Part shown: positions 52,956 through 63,639 of the stretch, piece after piece
Layout: the number at the start of each line of letters is the position of its first letter
Position numbering within the stretch: the stretch's first letter is position 1
The notes under the pieces: generated by a model
What the model was told of the DNA's origin: nothing
The model's database searches: none
Seen by the model: the letters and a program-made list of their open reading frames with translations, nothing else
Program-made: the position numbers and the translations under genes
Source: Spirometra erinaceieuropaei
Taxonomy: Eukaryota; Platyhelminthes; Cestoda; Diphyllobothriidea; Diphyllobothriidae
Direction of reading: 5' to 3'
Length of the DNA stretch: 64,000 nucleotides
Assembly (NCBI GenBank): GCA_902702965.1
Contig: CACRXP010000093.1
Location: forward strand, 179,543-243,542

Positions 52956-54239
52956 GTGCATTTTGACGACCGCCCCGTTAGGGCCCTAATTGATACTGGA
53001 GCTGCAGTTTCCTTTGTCCGATCTGATATACTTTCGCCTGTTCGCACGGATAGCATTTCTAAACCCAAAAGACTACCTAGCCTGCTGACGGAAAACGGCG
53101 AGCGGATATCCACAATCGGTCTAATTAATTTGCCGTTAGTGTTCCCTACTAGCACTAAAGAACACACATTTGTTGTTAGCCCAAACGGTACGTGGGATAT
53201 TTTACTAGGTGTTGATTTTCTTGTCCAGTTTAATTGTCATTTGGATATTCGTGAGCGCGTCCTTCGTTTCGGATCTGAGCCGACACCACTCCGCCATGCC
53301 AATTTGATGCCCCAGCAAGACGAAATCTGTGCTGCGATTGCCGCGGCGGTCGCACTACCACCCACTAACCTAGGCAGCATCTTACCAGCGGATGCTGAGC
53401 TCAGCGAAGAAGACCGCATGGATCTGAAATCCCTGCTGGCAACCTTTGAGGATGTTTTTGCGTGGGACGAACGCTCGTTGGGGCGTTCAACACTCGTAAG
53501 ACACGCTATCGACACCGGCTCCGCAAAACCCGTGTGGCAGCCCCCACGACGTATTTCACCACATTTTCAGACGGAGGTGAACGAAATGATACAGATGATG
53601 CTTGATTCATGCCTGATACGCCTGTCGCGCTCACACTGGGCATCTCCAGTGACCCTGGTACCGAAAAAGGACGGGAAACTGCGCTTTTGTATCGATTATC
53701 GCCGTCTTAATGCCGTCACCATTCGAGTCTCTTTTCCACTCCCTCGCATTGATGTTACCCTGGATGCACTTGCGGGGGCACGGTGGTTTTCCACACTCGA
53801 CCTCAAATTAGGCTACTGGCAGGTCGAGGTTGAATCCAAAGACAGACCAAAAACAGCCTTCATCCTTCCTCAAGGTCTTTTTGAATTCGAAACTATGCCT
53901 TTCGGCCTTTGTAACGCAGCCGCAATATTCCAACGGCTAATGCAATCGGTATTAGCGCACTTATATCCAGGCCACTGTTTGATTTACCTAGACGACGTCA
54001 TTGTCTTTGGGAAGTCCATCAGTCAGCATAACGAGAATCTGAGAGCCGTCCTCATAGCCCTTCGCAACGCGGGACTCCGTTTAAATCCCCAAAAGTGCAC
54101 GTTCCTACGTAACAAAGTAACCTTTCTCGGACATGAGGTTAGCACGGAGGGCATACACGCTTCCTCGGATAAAATAGATGCCATCAAAAGTGGCCCATTC
54201 CATCGACGGCAACCGAGGTTAGAGGTTTTATCGGTCTAG
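52956..54239 (+). pseudogene. Gypsy pol, protease and RT
   Basis: A 427-residue frame. Protease: VRALIDTGAAVSFVRSDI near residue 8 (catalytic DTG), WDILLGVDFLVQFNCHLDI near residue 79. RT: LVRHAIDTGSAKPVWQPPRR, SHWASPVTLVPKKDGKLRFC, DYRRLNAVT, WFSTLDLKLGYWQVEVE (Asp), MPFGLCNAAAIFQRLMQSVL, CLIYLDDVIVFGKS (catalytic YLDD) and FLRNKVTFLGHEVSTEGI. Just before its end a one-base deletion at about 54189 (after AIK, where WP should follow) shifts the frame; RNase H continues in the next frame. All catalytic residues of both enzymes are present. Confidence 0.9.
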
Positions 54240-56287
54240 CCTCCTATTATCGACGTTTCATTCTTCATTTTGCAGACATAGCACGCCCCTTGCATCGCCT
54301 CACTGAGATGGGACGAACATTTAAGTGGACAGAGGAGTGTCAGGCCGCATTTGATGAGCTTAAAACACGGCTTACAACAGCTCCTATTTTGATGTTACCC
54401 AACACCCAACTCGACGCTCCCCCATTTATCCTTGATACTGACGCCAGTGGATTTGCGATAGGCGGTGTTCTATCCCAGTGCGACGAGACAGGAGCTGAAA
54501 GACCTGTGTGCTTCGCGAGTAAAACCCTAACTAAACCCCAACGAAATTATTGTATTTATCGTAGGGAACTACTCGCACTAATTACGTTCGTGAAGCAGTT
54601 CAAACCTTTCCTGATTGGTCGCCACTTCATCATCCGTTCGGACCATAAGGCCTTACAGTGGCTCCAGAAGATTAAGGACGCCGAAGGTCAGCTTGCGCGA
54701 TGGCAAGAGGTACTGCAACAGTTCGATTTTAGTTTTCACTTCCGTCCGGAGAAGAAACACGCCAACGCGGATGCCATGTCCCGCCGCCCCGCAGACACGG
54801 GTGACAAGCTGCCAACGGAGGATTCCCATTTCATAACCGCTCTTACCATCAGTGAGCCAACCCGCCACCATTGGGCTATCGCTCAAAGCACGGATCCCGA
54901 TACAGCCATAGTTTATGACCACCAGCTCAACGGGAGACATCGACCGACTGACTCCGAACTGCGTGGTTCATCTGATTCTGCGCGCATCATCCGAAGTCAT
55001 TGGGCTCACCTACTCATGGAAAATGACCTCCTCTTCTTCAAGGACGACACACATAATCAACCTCGACTGGTTGTCCCCGGCAGCCTAGTCCCGCCTATCC
55101 TCGACGATCTGCACCGTGAGCTCGGCCATGTAGGTCATGTGAAAACGGAGGCTGCGGTGAGACAACGTTTCTGGTGGCCACGCCTCAGAGTACAAGTCTT
55201 GATTTTTTGTAACACCTGCCCCACGCGTGCCACCTTCAAAGGACTCAACCCCCGACGCCAGGCGCCCCTCCAACCTATGGCGACAGGATTCCCGTTTGAA
55301 CGCGTGGGCATCGACGTAATCGGACCCCTACCCATCACCTTGACTGTCAACCGCTATATATTAGTGATGGTTGACTACTTCATTCAGTGGGCAGAGGCAG
55401 TCACCCTTCCACGACAGGACGCAGCATCATTCACTACCGCCCTTCTCACCACTTGGGTTTGCCGCTTCGGAGCCCCCATCTCCTTACATTCCGACTGCGG
55501 GGCGAACTTCGAGAGCCGGGTAGTGCGTGATGTCTGCGACCTACTTCAAATCCATAAAACACACACTACATCGGCTCACCCCGAAGGGAACGGCCAGGTG
55601 GAACGAACGAACCGGACCATTATTAACCTGTTAAAAGCCTTCGCGGAAGACCACCACCCCCACAACTGGGACGTTCGGCTGCCATACGCCATGATGGCAT
55701 ATAGATGCGCGGTCCATACCTCGACTGGCTACGCCCCCTTCTTCATGCTAACCGGGCGTCATTTCCGTTTACTCTCGGACTCTCAGCTTCCGCTCCCAAT
55801 CGGTGATGACTATCAGCCAGATGCTTATGTCCTAGAGCTGCAGGAAACTTTGAGGACCACGCACAACCTACCGCGACCTCACCTAGAGTCATCTTATACA
55901 CGACAGAAGGCCTATTTCGACCAACACGTCAGCGGCACACCATACGATCCAGGCGACCTGGTACTGCGCTACCGTCCGACTCCACCGGTGGGGACTTCGT
56001 CAAAGTTCTTCCATCCGTGGGAGGGTCCCTTCGTCGTCCTTGACTTCTTTCCCCCTTCGACTTACACCATACGAGACGCGCAGTCGACCGGAGGCCCCGA
56101 CCTTACCGTCCACTATGATAAGCTGAAACCTTATAGAGGCCGGCTACCCAACGCGACCGCCGACACCCTACCCATCCTTCCCCCTCACCTGGTCCCTCAA
56201 CCCTCCGATGAGGTGGAAATCACCAGCAGCCCCTTCCAGGCAGTGCCTCTGAGGACAGAGCCACCTCTTGAGAGGAGGCGCGTGTAG
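54190..56287 (+). pseudogene. Gypsy pol, RNase H and integrase
   Basis: Read from the lesion at 54189, the frame (ATG at 54290) runs 665 residues to TAG at 56287. RNase H: FILDTDASGFAIGGVLSQ, REL near 54568, HFIIRSDHKALQWL. Integrase zinc region: HRELGHVGHVKTEAAVRQRF with CNTCPTRATF; core: FERVGIDVIGPLPI (Asp), SLHSDCGANFES (Asp) and HPEGNGQVERTNRTI (Glu). A GPF/Y-like C-terminal motif (HPWEGPFVVLDF) precedes the tail. No chromodomain. The stop overlaps the 3' LTR start by five bases. Confidence 0.9.
56270..56278 (+). promoter_or_regulatory. Possible polypurine tract
   Basis: GAGAGGAGG just upstream of the 3' LTR, the usual position for plus-strand priming. Confidence 0.45.
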
Positions 56288-56686
56288 AGGACGTACTGAC
56301 CCTGTTGTTTTAATGTGTCCTTGCTAGGATCTTCCTGTACAGTTTAACTGATTGGAGTTCTGAACGTGTTTTGTTTTATTGACCGCCGTCGAAGAGCGTG
56401 AGGGGGCCAGTCGAGAGACCACTTGCAAAGAGGAGGACGACGAGAACACGGAACGGGATTAATTTTCCTCTGCTAATATATCTCTTTTAATAAACTTTTT
56501 CCACCGTTGACCTATTCTATCCGTGCACGCTTGCCCTTGCAGATGATGGATTCAATTCACTCTAACCCCCAGGGTTCCCACCGAGGAGGCAGTCGTTCGG
56601 ATAAGAGCACCAAGGAAGCCGGTACGGACTGTCGCCTAGAAGGAGAAGAAGACAAGACCATACCCTTGAGTGGCTCGAGTATTACA
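56283..56686 (+). repeat. Ty3/gypsy 3' LTR
   Basis: 404 bp, TGTA...TACA. It is followed by CCGG at 56687-56690, matching CCGG at 50405-50408 (and 51744-51747), a 4-bp TSD. LINE D 3' sequence resumes directly after it. Confidence 0.9.
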
Positions 56687-57035
56687 CCGGAACATAGCAC
56701 TAAAAATAATCAAATTTATAAAAGATAGCATCATTGATAAACATAGAACAGATAGCGCTATTCTTTCTTTCCTCCCTTTCTCGTTTTCAACAGCTATGTC
56801 ACCTGACATAATAAAAATATACCCTTCGATAAAACCTTGCATATTAGTCGTGCGTATGTCTATATTAAAGCCATATTAAACATATATAGAACTATACTAG
56901 GTCATAGTAAACAGTCGACCACTACTCCTATAATTTCACATTAACAAGAACAATATGATACATGATTCAATAGTATTTTGACAGGTTTGATTGTGACTTA
57001 CCATTGAATGCTTCTTACTCCTGATATATATTCAT
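56687..57035 (+). repeat. LINE D 3' region, part 2
   Basis: It matches the minus copy at about 26075-26460: GATAGCATCATTGATAAACA, TTCTTTCTTTCCTCCCTTTC, TAAAGCCATATTAAACA, CAATATGATACATG and a GATTGTGACTTACC end. The split at CCGG fits insertion of the gypsy element. Confidence 0.85.
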
Positions 57036-57499
57036 CTTTTCCAGCTCTTAGTCCAGACAACGATGGTAAGCCTCCTGAAAAACACGTAGGGACTGCGCGA
57101 CCGCCCCCTTACAGCTGGCCAGATAGACTGACAACCAGCAACTAGAGCACACCGAAAGTTACCCAACAGGAAAATAATTTCAAGGTCAGGCCGATATCGA
57201 AGTTCTTCAATTGTCATGAAGGACATATTATTCATGCCCCCAAAAACTACCAAACTGCAAACCTTAATTTTTATATTGTACATATCGTTATTTTTAAAAC
57301 TTTTGTTATTATTTTCCCTTAGAACTGAGGTTTTTTTTAAACTTAAAACAAACTCTCAATTCGCGCTCTTTTGGCTAAACAGACACCCGAAACAAATGAA
57401 GTCAAAGTGCAGTTGAAATTGATAAGTTTGTTTTGGGTTTTTTTCCTGAGTTCAAAGGGGACTGACAGTGCCCAAGGGGCGCTACAATAAACCTATTCT
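57036..57499. other. Interval without recognisable genes
   Basis: AT-rich; nothing supported. Confidence 0.35.
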
Positions 57500-57719
57500 A
57501 CTTCTTCTTCTACTCGGCCATCCCTACCAAGTCAAGGGCAAACGCGTGCGGCTAGACAGTAGGAACTTCTCCTTCAGCCAACGGGTTGGGCGACCATGGG
57601 ACTCGCTACCAAATGAGATCATAACGGTCGAGACAATTTGCACGTTTAAAAAGTTTGCTCACTTGATTTTCCAGAAGAACCGGCTTTTTCAGCATGACTA
57701 CTCACAACCAACTATGTAA
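57500..57719 (+). pseudogene. LINE C-terminal fragment (LINE A-related)
   Basis: Frame reads GHPYQVKGKRVRLDSRNFSF, SQRVGRPWDSLPNEIITVET and ICTFKKFAHLIF to a stop at 57717-57719. The pattern RGH-x-x-[QK]-L-x-x-x-x-x-R-x-D-x-R-x-FSFS-x-RV-x-x-PW-x-x-LP matches LINE A at 39921-40151 and 60160-60240. Confidence 0.7.
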
Positions 57720-58633
57720 AACACTTTGCAGTGCACAATCTTTCCGTACTGACGTAGAGTGAACAGATGCGTTTCCCTATTATTACGACTGTACTGTGAT
57801 CCGATCACACTGTAAATGTTTGAAACTTTATTTTGAGTTCGAATGTCTAAAAACATTGTACACAAATTGGGTCCTCGAGTACTTTGCTTCTAACCCTTTA
57901 AATGCATGCATACAATACATATCTGCGATTTAATGGAAAACCATAGAAGTCAAACATTCGTGTTTCATGGGATAGTGAGCCCTGTCCAGTCACAAGTGTG
58001 GTTACGTGCCTTCGAAAGTTTGTGGCAGTTCGCGTCTTTTTGCTCTCTGCCTTTGTCACGCTGCCTTCTTGTCCGCCTCACACTCCTTGTCAATTCGCTG
58101 CTGGGATGCGCGAGGCTTGTCATTAGCCTCGCGAATGCTGGAGGCCACTCAACACTATCCCTCCTCTGATTGTCTGGCAAACGCTGAGACGAGGAAAGAT
58201 GCGCACACGCTCTGGGTCTGGGCATCTCAAAGGCGGATACAGACAAAAACACAGCCAGCTTGGAGAGCGCTCTCTCGGAGATTGCCTGCGGAGCTTCCAA
58301 AGGTCGTCCAACCCAGTCCGTCTTCCTTCACTTTTGATTTGGGAATCTTAGTCTTGTCGACCACACCACTTTCTACATGTTTTCTTGGATGCTGAGATTC
58401 CTAACGGTTCAGGAACTCCAGATTGAAAAGGCGAACTCCAGTTGCGGCCGCGAAACGTTTCGGAAACTTATTGAAACAGTCTTCATCAAAGGTCAGGAGA
58501 GCCCATGTGCCCAGATATAGGGCCAACATCACTGACCTTGCTACCTTTGATCAGTGAAGCAGTTGTTTAATTTGGGCCGTGATCCAAACCCCTAGACCCT
58601 TTTGGACGTCCACCTCTCGAGATTGCATGCTGC
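57720..58633. other. Interval without recognisable genes
   Basis: Several open frames (for example 58006-58395) overlap on both strands and look like chance. No repeat recognised. Confidence 0.35.
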
Positions 58634-58846
58634 TCAGACGGTAAACCCTGCGGTTCGGTGATGGGGTGCGCCGACTTGCAGAATTTTGTACTTGTTCATT
58701 TTGAACAACAAAAGCCCCGTATTTGACCACTGAGTTAGTCGGTCAAGATTCACCCGCAAACGCTCCTTATCGACATCATTTCGAATGACGCTCCAAATTT
58801 TGTTATCATCGTTAAACAGCGACACCGCAGTCCAATTAATTGCCAC
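58634..58846 (-). pseudogene. LINE RT fragment near the catalytic motif
   Basis: Minus strand: DDNKIWSVIRNDVDKERLRV, NLDRLTQWSNTGLLLFKMNK and YKILQVGAPHH. It matches the segment after FADD in CR1-like RT (compare FADDMKIWSVIRV at 60860). The first D-D pair of the motif reads NDDN. Both ends are cut. Confidence 0.75.
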
Positions 58847-59060
58847 CCATGACTCCTTTTTTTTCCGGTTCAGTTCAGTTCATTGAAGGAAATAGGTTTA
58901 AGCTTTTGAATGCCCTGGTTTCAACGTAAAACTGTGTTGTTTGCAGAAAAAGTTTCTGATCTGAAATACTTCAAACAAGCCCGTAATGGTACGACAAAAT
59001 GCGACTAAGTCCAGAGGATGAGCTCAATCTCTCATCGCTCTTGGTCACTTCGGAACACGA

Positions 59061-60058
59061 ATAGTAATGATAATAATTATAATAATTATTTTTATTAAAG
59101 ACCCGTCGGGGTCCCATCAAAGCAAGTAAAAATAAATTTACATGCGAATTTTAGACGAGGTAGGCAAAATCTGTACAAAGTGCAATGCATAGTTTTTGAA
59201 TTAGAAGTCCGTTAAGAAAAATGATAAGCGAGGGGTGAAAAAAAACTCCATATGAAAATTTAAAAATGGTTGGATTAATTTTACAGGAGAAAAAAAGCCC
59301 TCGAGAAAATAGAAACAGAAAAATTCGGGCAGGACTGGCCTGCATGTGGCGGTATAGAAGGGATTATAGTCGGACATCGTCAGGATCGAAATCAATGTCA
59401 GCTGTGTATGGCATTGTATAACGGATTTCATGAAGGGGTAAGTAGGCGGGTCGGTCAGGACTGGCCTGTATGTGGCCTTGAATAAGGCTAATAGTGGCGA
59501 AATTGAAAACCAGTCTCGAGGCGATAGGAACCCAGATGCGGTCGGTTACATTCATCCGAGTCCATCCGAGGATGGTGCAAGGGAGATGCGACCAGACTAC
59601 TAGTATATGGCGAATACAGAAAGCTTCGCCAAGAGCGTCGATGGAGCGCATTCTGTGAGGGCACGATTCATGAACTGAAAAACTGGAAAAATTAACATTT
59701 CTGGTGAGGGATCTTAGGAAGCGAGACTACTCATAAAAGAAGGAAATGTGAATAGATACGGAGATTTAATGGCGGCATACTAAATTCCCGGTGGCCCTTT
59801 CTCAGTGTCATAGAAAGAGCTGTCTGGGAAGGATGAGGAAAATAAAAGTTTAATCGAGTCAGTATTCAGATAAAGGCGTAGCCCTCTCTTAAATGTGTGA
59901 AGATTTTCTGAAGATCTAATATTTATTGGAAGGTTATTCCAGAGAAAAGTATATCTGGAAGCGAAAAAAGGGAGCGCTTAGAGGTGGAGGACGCTGGAGG
60001 AGGTAAAATCAAGGACGAATTGCGAAGATTGTATAAGCGACTTTTAGGTTCATTTAAA
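59061..60058 (-). mobile_element. LINE B 3' copy nested in LINE A
   Basis: Minus strand, 5'-truncated in the RT C-terminus (SRLYNLRNSSLILPPPASST, 60060-59925) and continuing through one and a half 3' modules (59660-59320) to the tail CCCGACGGGTCTTTAATAAA with an (ATT/AT)n end at 59061-59095. Insertion splits LINE A between CGGAACACGAAT and CTTTGTATAGATGGTGAC. Confidence 0.85.
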
Positions 60059-60159
60059 AGCTTTGTATAGATGGTGACATCACAGCATCTGCAGGAAGGG
60101 CGTTCCGTGGTTTGACCACTCAAACAGAGAAGGAGAATTTCCGCACATCTAGCCTTGCC

Positions 60160-61799
60160 TATTGAGTGGGCAGTTTAAACGGGTGACCTCGGAGGTTGTT
60201 CGTTGTTGCGAATTCAAAAATGTCCTCGGAGGCCAGACTGCAGTCCAACCCCTTTATAATGCGGAATGCTTGTATGCGAACCCCGCGAAGTTGCCTGTAA
60301 CACAAAGGGAAGAGGTTCACAGTTACTAGGCGGGTTGCATAAGAAAAGGAGCCTTGACTTCTAACAATTTTTGTGGTTCTCCGCTGAAAGCTTTCGAGGC
60401 AGTTTCCATCCTCAACCGCCCACGGTCTCCAGGCTTGTGGGTTGTACTGCAAGTGCGGCCGGACGAATGATCCAAAGGTCTTAGGGAAGGCGTCTTCGTC
60501 AAAATCCATAAACGCACACTTGATGTTGTAAAGTGCGGACACGGCAGTTTTTGCACTCACGAAAAATGAGCGCATGGTTTTACGGAGGTCGTCGTCAACA
60601 CACCGAGTTCTTTATGAACTTCGACGTCTCGCACGGCTGAACCGCCCAGAAAGTAGTCTCTAGTGATGTTGGATCTGGCTGTGTTGCCTAGGCAAAATAT
60701 GCTAAACTTAACAACTTTGAATCGCAGGAGCCAACGGTTGGACCATTCCTCAAACCGATTTAGGTTCATCTGCGGACTGTCATTGCCGGCAGGAACCCGT
60801 ATTACACTCCATATCTTCATGTCGTCAGCAAACATTACTGCTTCGCTGTAGAAGGCCTTTGCGTAATCGTCCACGAATAGTAGGAATAAAATGGTACCCA
60901 GTTCTAACTCCCGGGGAACACCACTGTCGACCATAGCAGGATCTGATTTCCCTTGACCGATTCACACAATTTGCTGTCGACCCACACGGAAGTGTTCGGT
61001 CCATTTGAGGAAGATGCCTCTGGTCCCTATGTTTTTCAGCTTGTGTAACAGTTTCTGGTGTGGAACAGTGTCAAACGCGTTCTGGAAGTCAATGAAAGCT
61101 ATGTGGACTACTTGCCCGTCGTCAGCAGTTCGGGTCCAGCTCTGGAGTGATTGCAGTAAGTTTGTCATGCAGGATCTTCCTTTCCGGGACCCATGTTAGC
61201 AGTTCGATAACAGGTCGTGAACTTCCAGGAAGTGCGTCAGTCCACTCTATATGATCTTTCCCATAACTTCGCAGATAATACATGTCAAGCTTATGGGCCG
61301 GCAGTTTGTCGTCGCTGCCCTGCTACATCCTTTGTATGGCGGAGTAATGTGCAACAGCTTTCAACCGGAAGGAAGCGTTCCAGCGTCAAATGACGTTTGA
61401 AAGAGCATCGATAAAGACACAGACATCTCACTGGCAAGTTACTTGAGAAGTTTGGGTGGAATCTTGTCTGGTCCTGGCGACTTCGATTCGTTCATTGCCT
61501 CTAATTCTCTTCGGACAATGCCTTCTGAGAAGCGTATTCCACTGATGTTTGAGATCGGCATTTCTTCTGTGGAGGGCGGAAGGAAGCATGCCTCGTTTGT
61601 GTAGACTGATTGGAAGAACTGAAAAATACGCAGCTTTATCCATACTATCAGCAGCCTTAACGCCATCAGTAGTCCTTCTTAAGGAGATTTGATGTCTGTC
61701 CCGTATACTTTGTCGGAGGTAGTTGTAGAGTAATTTTGGGTTCTGAGTTGCTTTTTGTAGCAAATTCTTCTCGAATTCCCGCCGTGTTTTTATGATCAT
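60160..61799 (-). pseudogene. LINE A linker and reverse transcriptase
   Basis: Linker: REFEKNLLQKATQNPKLLYN, YLRQSIRDRHQISLR; FSEGIVRRELEAMNESKSPG then PDKIPPKLLK. RT: MTNLLQSLQSWTRTADDGQV, VHIAFIDFQNAFDTVPHQKL (catalytic Asp, 61168-60962), SGVPRELELGTILFLLFVDD, AVMFADDMKIWSVIR (ADD, about 60850-60830), KELGVLTTTSVKPCAHFS, then NIKCAFMDFDEDAFPKTFGS and RPHLQYNPQAWRPWAVEDGN to the C-terminal RGHPFKLPTQ (60160). The GVPQGSxLGP motif reads GVPRELELGTILF. At least four frame breaks. Confidence 0.82.
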
Positions 61800-61862
61800 G
61801 TTTCTCAGTTTGTTCCTCTGTGTCTTGTAGGTGTTGAAATATTCAACTTGCCCAGTGACGCA

Positions 61863-62830
61863 TTATTTTCTCCACAATTTGTGCTTCCTGTTGATTTCTT
61901 TCTTAAGGTTCCTATTTAGCCACCCAGGGCGTTTATTCAGTCTTACACTAGTTAGTGGGCAGTGGTTATTGATAAGCTGCAGAAGGACATTCTTGACCAG
62001 CTCGCAGTCATCGTTCGCATTTCCCGTAGACAATGAGCCCCAGTCGAGACCGGATAAGTCTGCGCTCATCTGATTGAAATTGCCTCGCCAAACATTCCGT
62101 CTTTTTTGGCCTGGAGGATGTGACATGGAGAATAACGAATAATCCCACAAAAGCACTACGTGATCACTTCGGCCAAGGGGCGGCATGGTGGTGATCTCGT
62201 CTATGCTGTCTGGTGTTTTCGTAAAAACCAGATCAGGGCATTTCGCCCTTCGTCCCTCACCTCTTCTCGTTGGGAACACTACATGTTGTGCGAGGGAGGC
62301 CTTTCATGTTTTGTTCGGCCGCCGGTAATCGAATGCCGATTTTGGACCTGAAGCTTGGAGGGTATTCAATTTTGTTCCTGGTGCGTTAAAGTCACCCATG
62401 ATCATGATGTTAGGTCGACTGGAAAATTTCTCCATCTGCTCCAATAGTTGAGTGTTGACGATTTGGTCCGTCCTAGGTGGTCGATAGACAGTGAGGACAT
62501 CGAGACACGGGGAACCGGTAGCCTTGATGTTCAACCAAGTAGTTCAGTTTTGAACGCAAACTTGGTGGTGTTTTTCGACACTGTCAGGCCTTCATTCACT
62601 TACACAACTCCACTACCATCCTAACGATATTCCCTGTCCCTTCGATACAATTTGTATCTAGGCAAGGATATTCCGTTACCGCTAATATTCCTGGACAGCC
62701 AGCTCTCGGTTACTGCTAAAACATCCGGAAACGGTTCGGCAAGACAAAGTTTTAGCTGGTATAGTTTGGATACGTGGCTTTGACATTTGTATACAAGCAC
62801 CTGAATTTTGCGTCATCCGAATTTCCGACT
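61863..62830 (-). pseudogene. LINE A endonuclease
   Basis: Landmarks across frames: AKFRCLYTNVKA (start), PFPDVLAVTESWLSRNISG (catalytic Glu), VLTVYRPPRTDQIVNTQLLE, RPNIMIMGDFNAPG (GDFN), ALHPVF-like gap, then KCPDLVFTKTPDSIDEITTM and PPLGRSDHVVLLWDYSL (SDH motif). It continues into NRHKLWRK before the linker. Stops and shifts at about 62540 and 62290 disrupt it. Confidence 0.78.
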
Positions 62831-62960
62831 GCATTTTTCACTGTTGTGGGCATTACAGCGTTATCTCCGATGCCATATTCCGTTACCTGATGGGTTCCTT
62901 TAATGTCCGTTGCTTCAGTTACTTTGCTCTGCGTTGCTTTGTTACTAGTTGATTCCATCC

Positions 62961-63075
62961 GCGTAATTCCTTTAACAGGATTGGCTTTTGATTGTCACAT
63001 ATATTGTCTAGCTCCACCTGCGCGCAGTTACCTTGATATGCTTTTACCTGAGCCCCTCCATTTTATTATACAGTA
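62961..63075. other. Short interval 5' of LINE A
   Basis: No feature recognised. Confidence 0.4.
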
Positions 63076-63113
63076 CCTGTGCTAACTCATGAAATGTCAT
63101 GAATTAACACAGG
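63076..63113. repeat. Near-palindrome made of foldback-element termini
   Basis: Arms CCTGTGCTAACTCATGA and TCATGAATTAACACAGG (15 of 17 paired) with a 4-base AATG centre. GTGCTAACTCATGAAATGT is the complement of the copy 3 terminus at about 29455. It looks like two element ends joined with the interior lost. Confidence 0.6.
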
Positions 63114-63380
63114 TTAACGACTTAAACGCAGAATCGGTAAACACAACGGCTCCCAAAGTCTGATAGCAGTAAATAAAAGATGTGTTAAAGAAATAAAGCA
63201 CAGTTTGGTTTAGAAAGGATTATTTACTGAGATAAAAATAAATAATTTTCGACAAAAGTCACATTTTCGAGAAACGCCTATATTACAACCAAGTTAATAA
63301 AGGCTACGTATGAGGGCGTATAAAGGAGGAGGGCGCATAAAAGGTCAAAAATAATTAAGGACAGAAACAGATACAAAAAA
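63114..63380. other. AT-rich interval next to the transposase fragment
   Basis: May include the 3' end of the Tc1/mariner-like element; no terminal repeat was identified. Confidence 0.35.
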
Positions 63381-63625
63381 TTAGTACTTTGTTGATTGTC
63401 CATTTAAATTAATAACGGCAGAAAGTCTGTCAGACATAGACATGACGAGGTTATCTATGGTGGATTGTGAAATGTAATTATTGAGTATGAAATCCAATTT
63501 TTCCTGCAATGAAAGAGTCTTCTTAGCTTTGTGCCAATTTCTTTTGACTATTCCAAAAAGATTTTCAATATGATTCAAATCGGGACTGTTGGCCGGGATG
63601 AAAATGGATTGGAGGCCAAAGGCGG
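63381..63625 (-). pseudogene. Tc1/mariner-like transposase, C-terminal fragment
   Basis: Minus strand: AFGLQSIFIPANSPDLNHIE, NLFGIVKRNWHKAKKT, then LQEKLDFILNNYISQSTIDN and MSMSDRLSAVINLNGQSTKY, stop at 63383-63381. PANSPDLN-x-IEN-x-[WF]-x-x-[VI]-K is the hallmark C-terminal DDE motif region of the Tc1/mariner family, carrying the third catalytic acid. Upstream catalytic regions cannot be recognised between 63640 and 64000. Confidence 0.75.
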
Positions 63626-63639
63626 AGAGGCTGGTTGTT

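Larger units (their letters stand above)
58868..62960 (-). mobile_element. LINE A (CR1-like), minus copy, with LINE B nested inside
   Basis: Read on the minus strand: a short ORF1-like start (62958), endonuclease about 62830-61863, linker 61799-61428, RT 61240-60160, then a 3' part to 60060, an inserted LINE B (60058-59061) and the terminal 190 bases to 58868 with CTTCAATGAACTGAACTGAA. Frameshifts separate most domains. About 3.1 kb without the insertion. Confidence 0.85.

Noticed and set aside
57965..58395. Overlapping open frames on both strands at 58.0-58.4 kb
   Set aside because: No family resemblance or splice structure; frames on both strands suggest composition effects.
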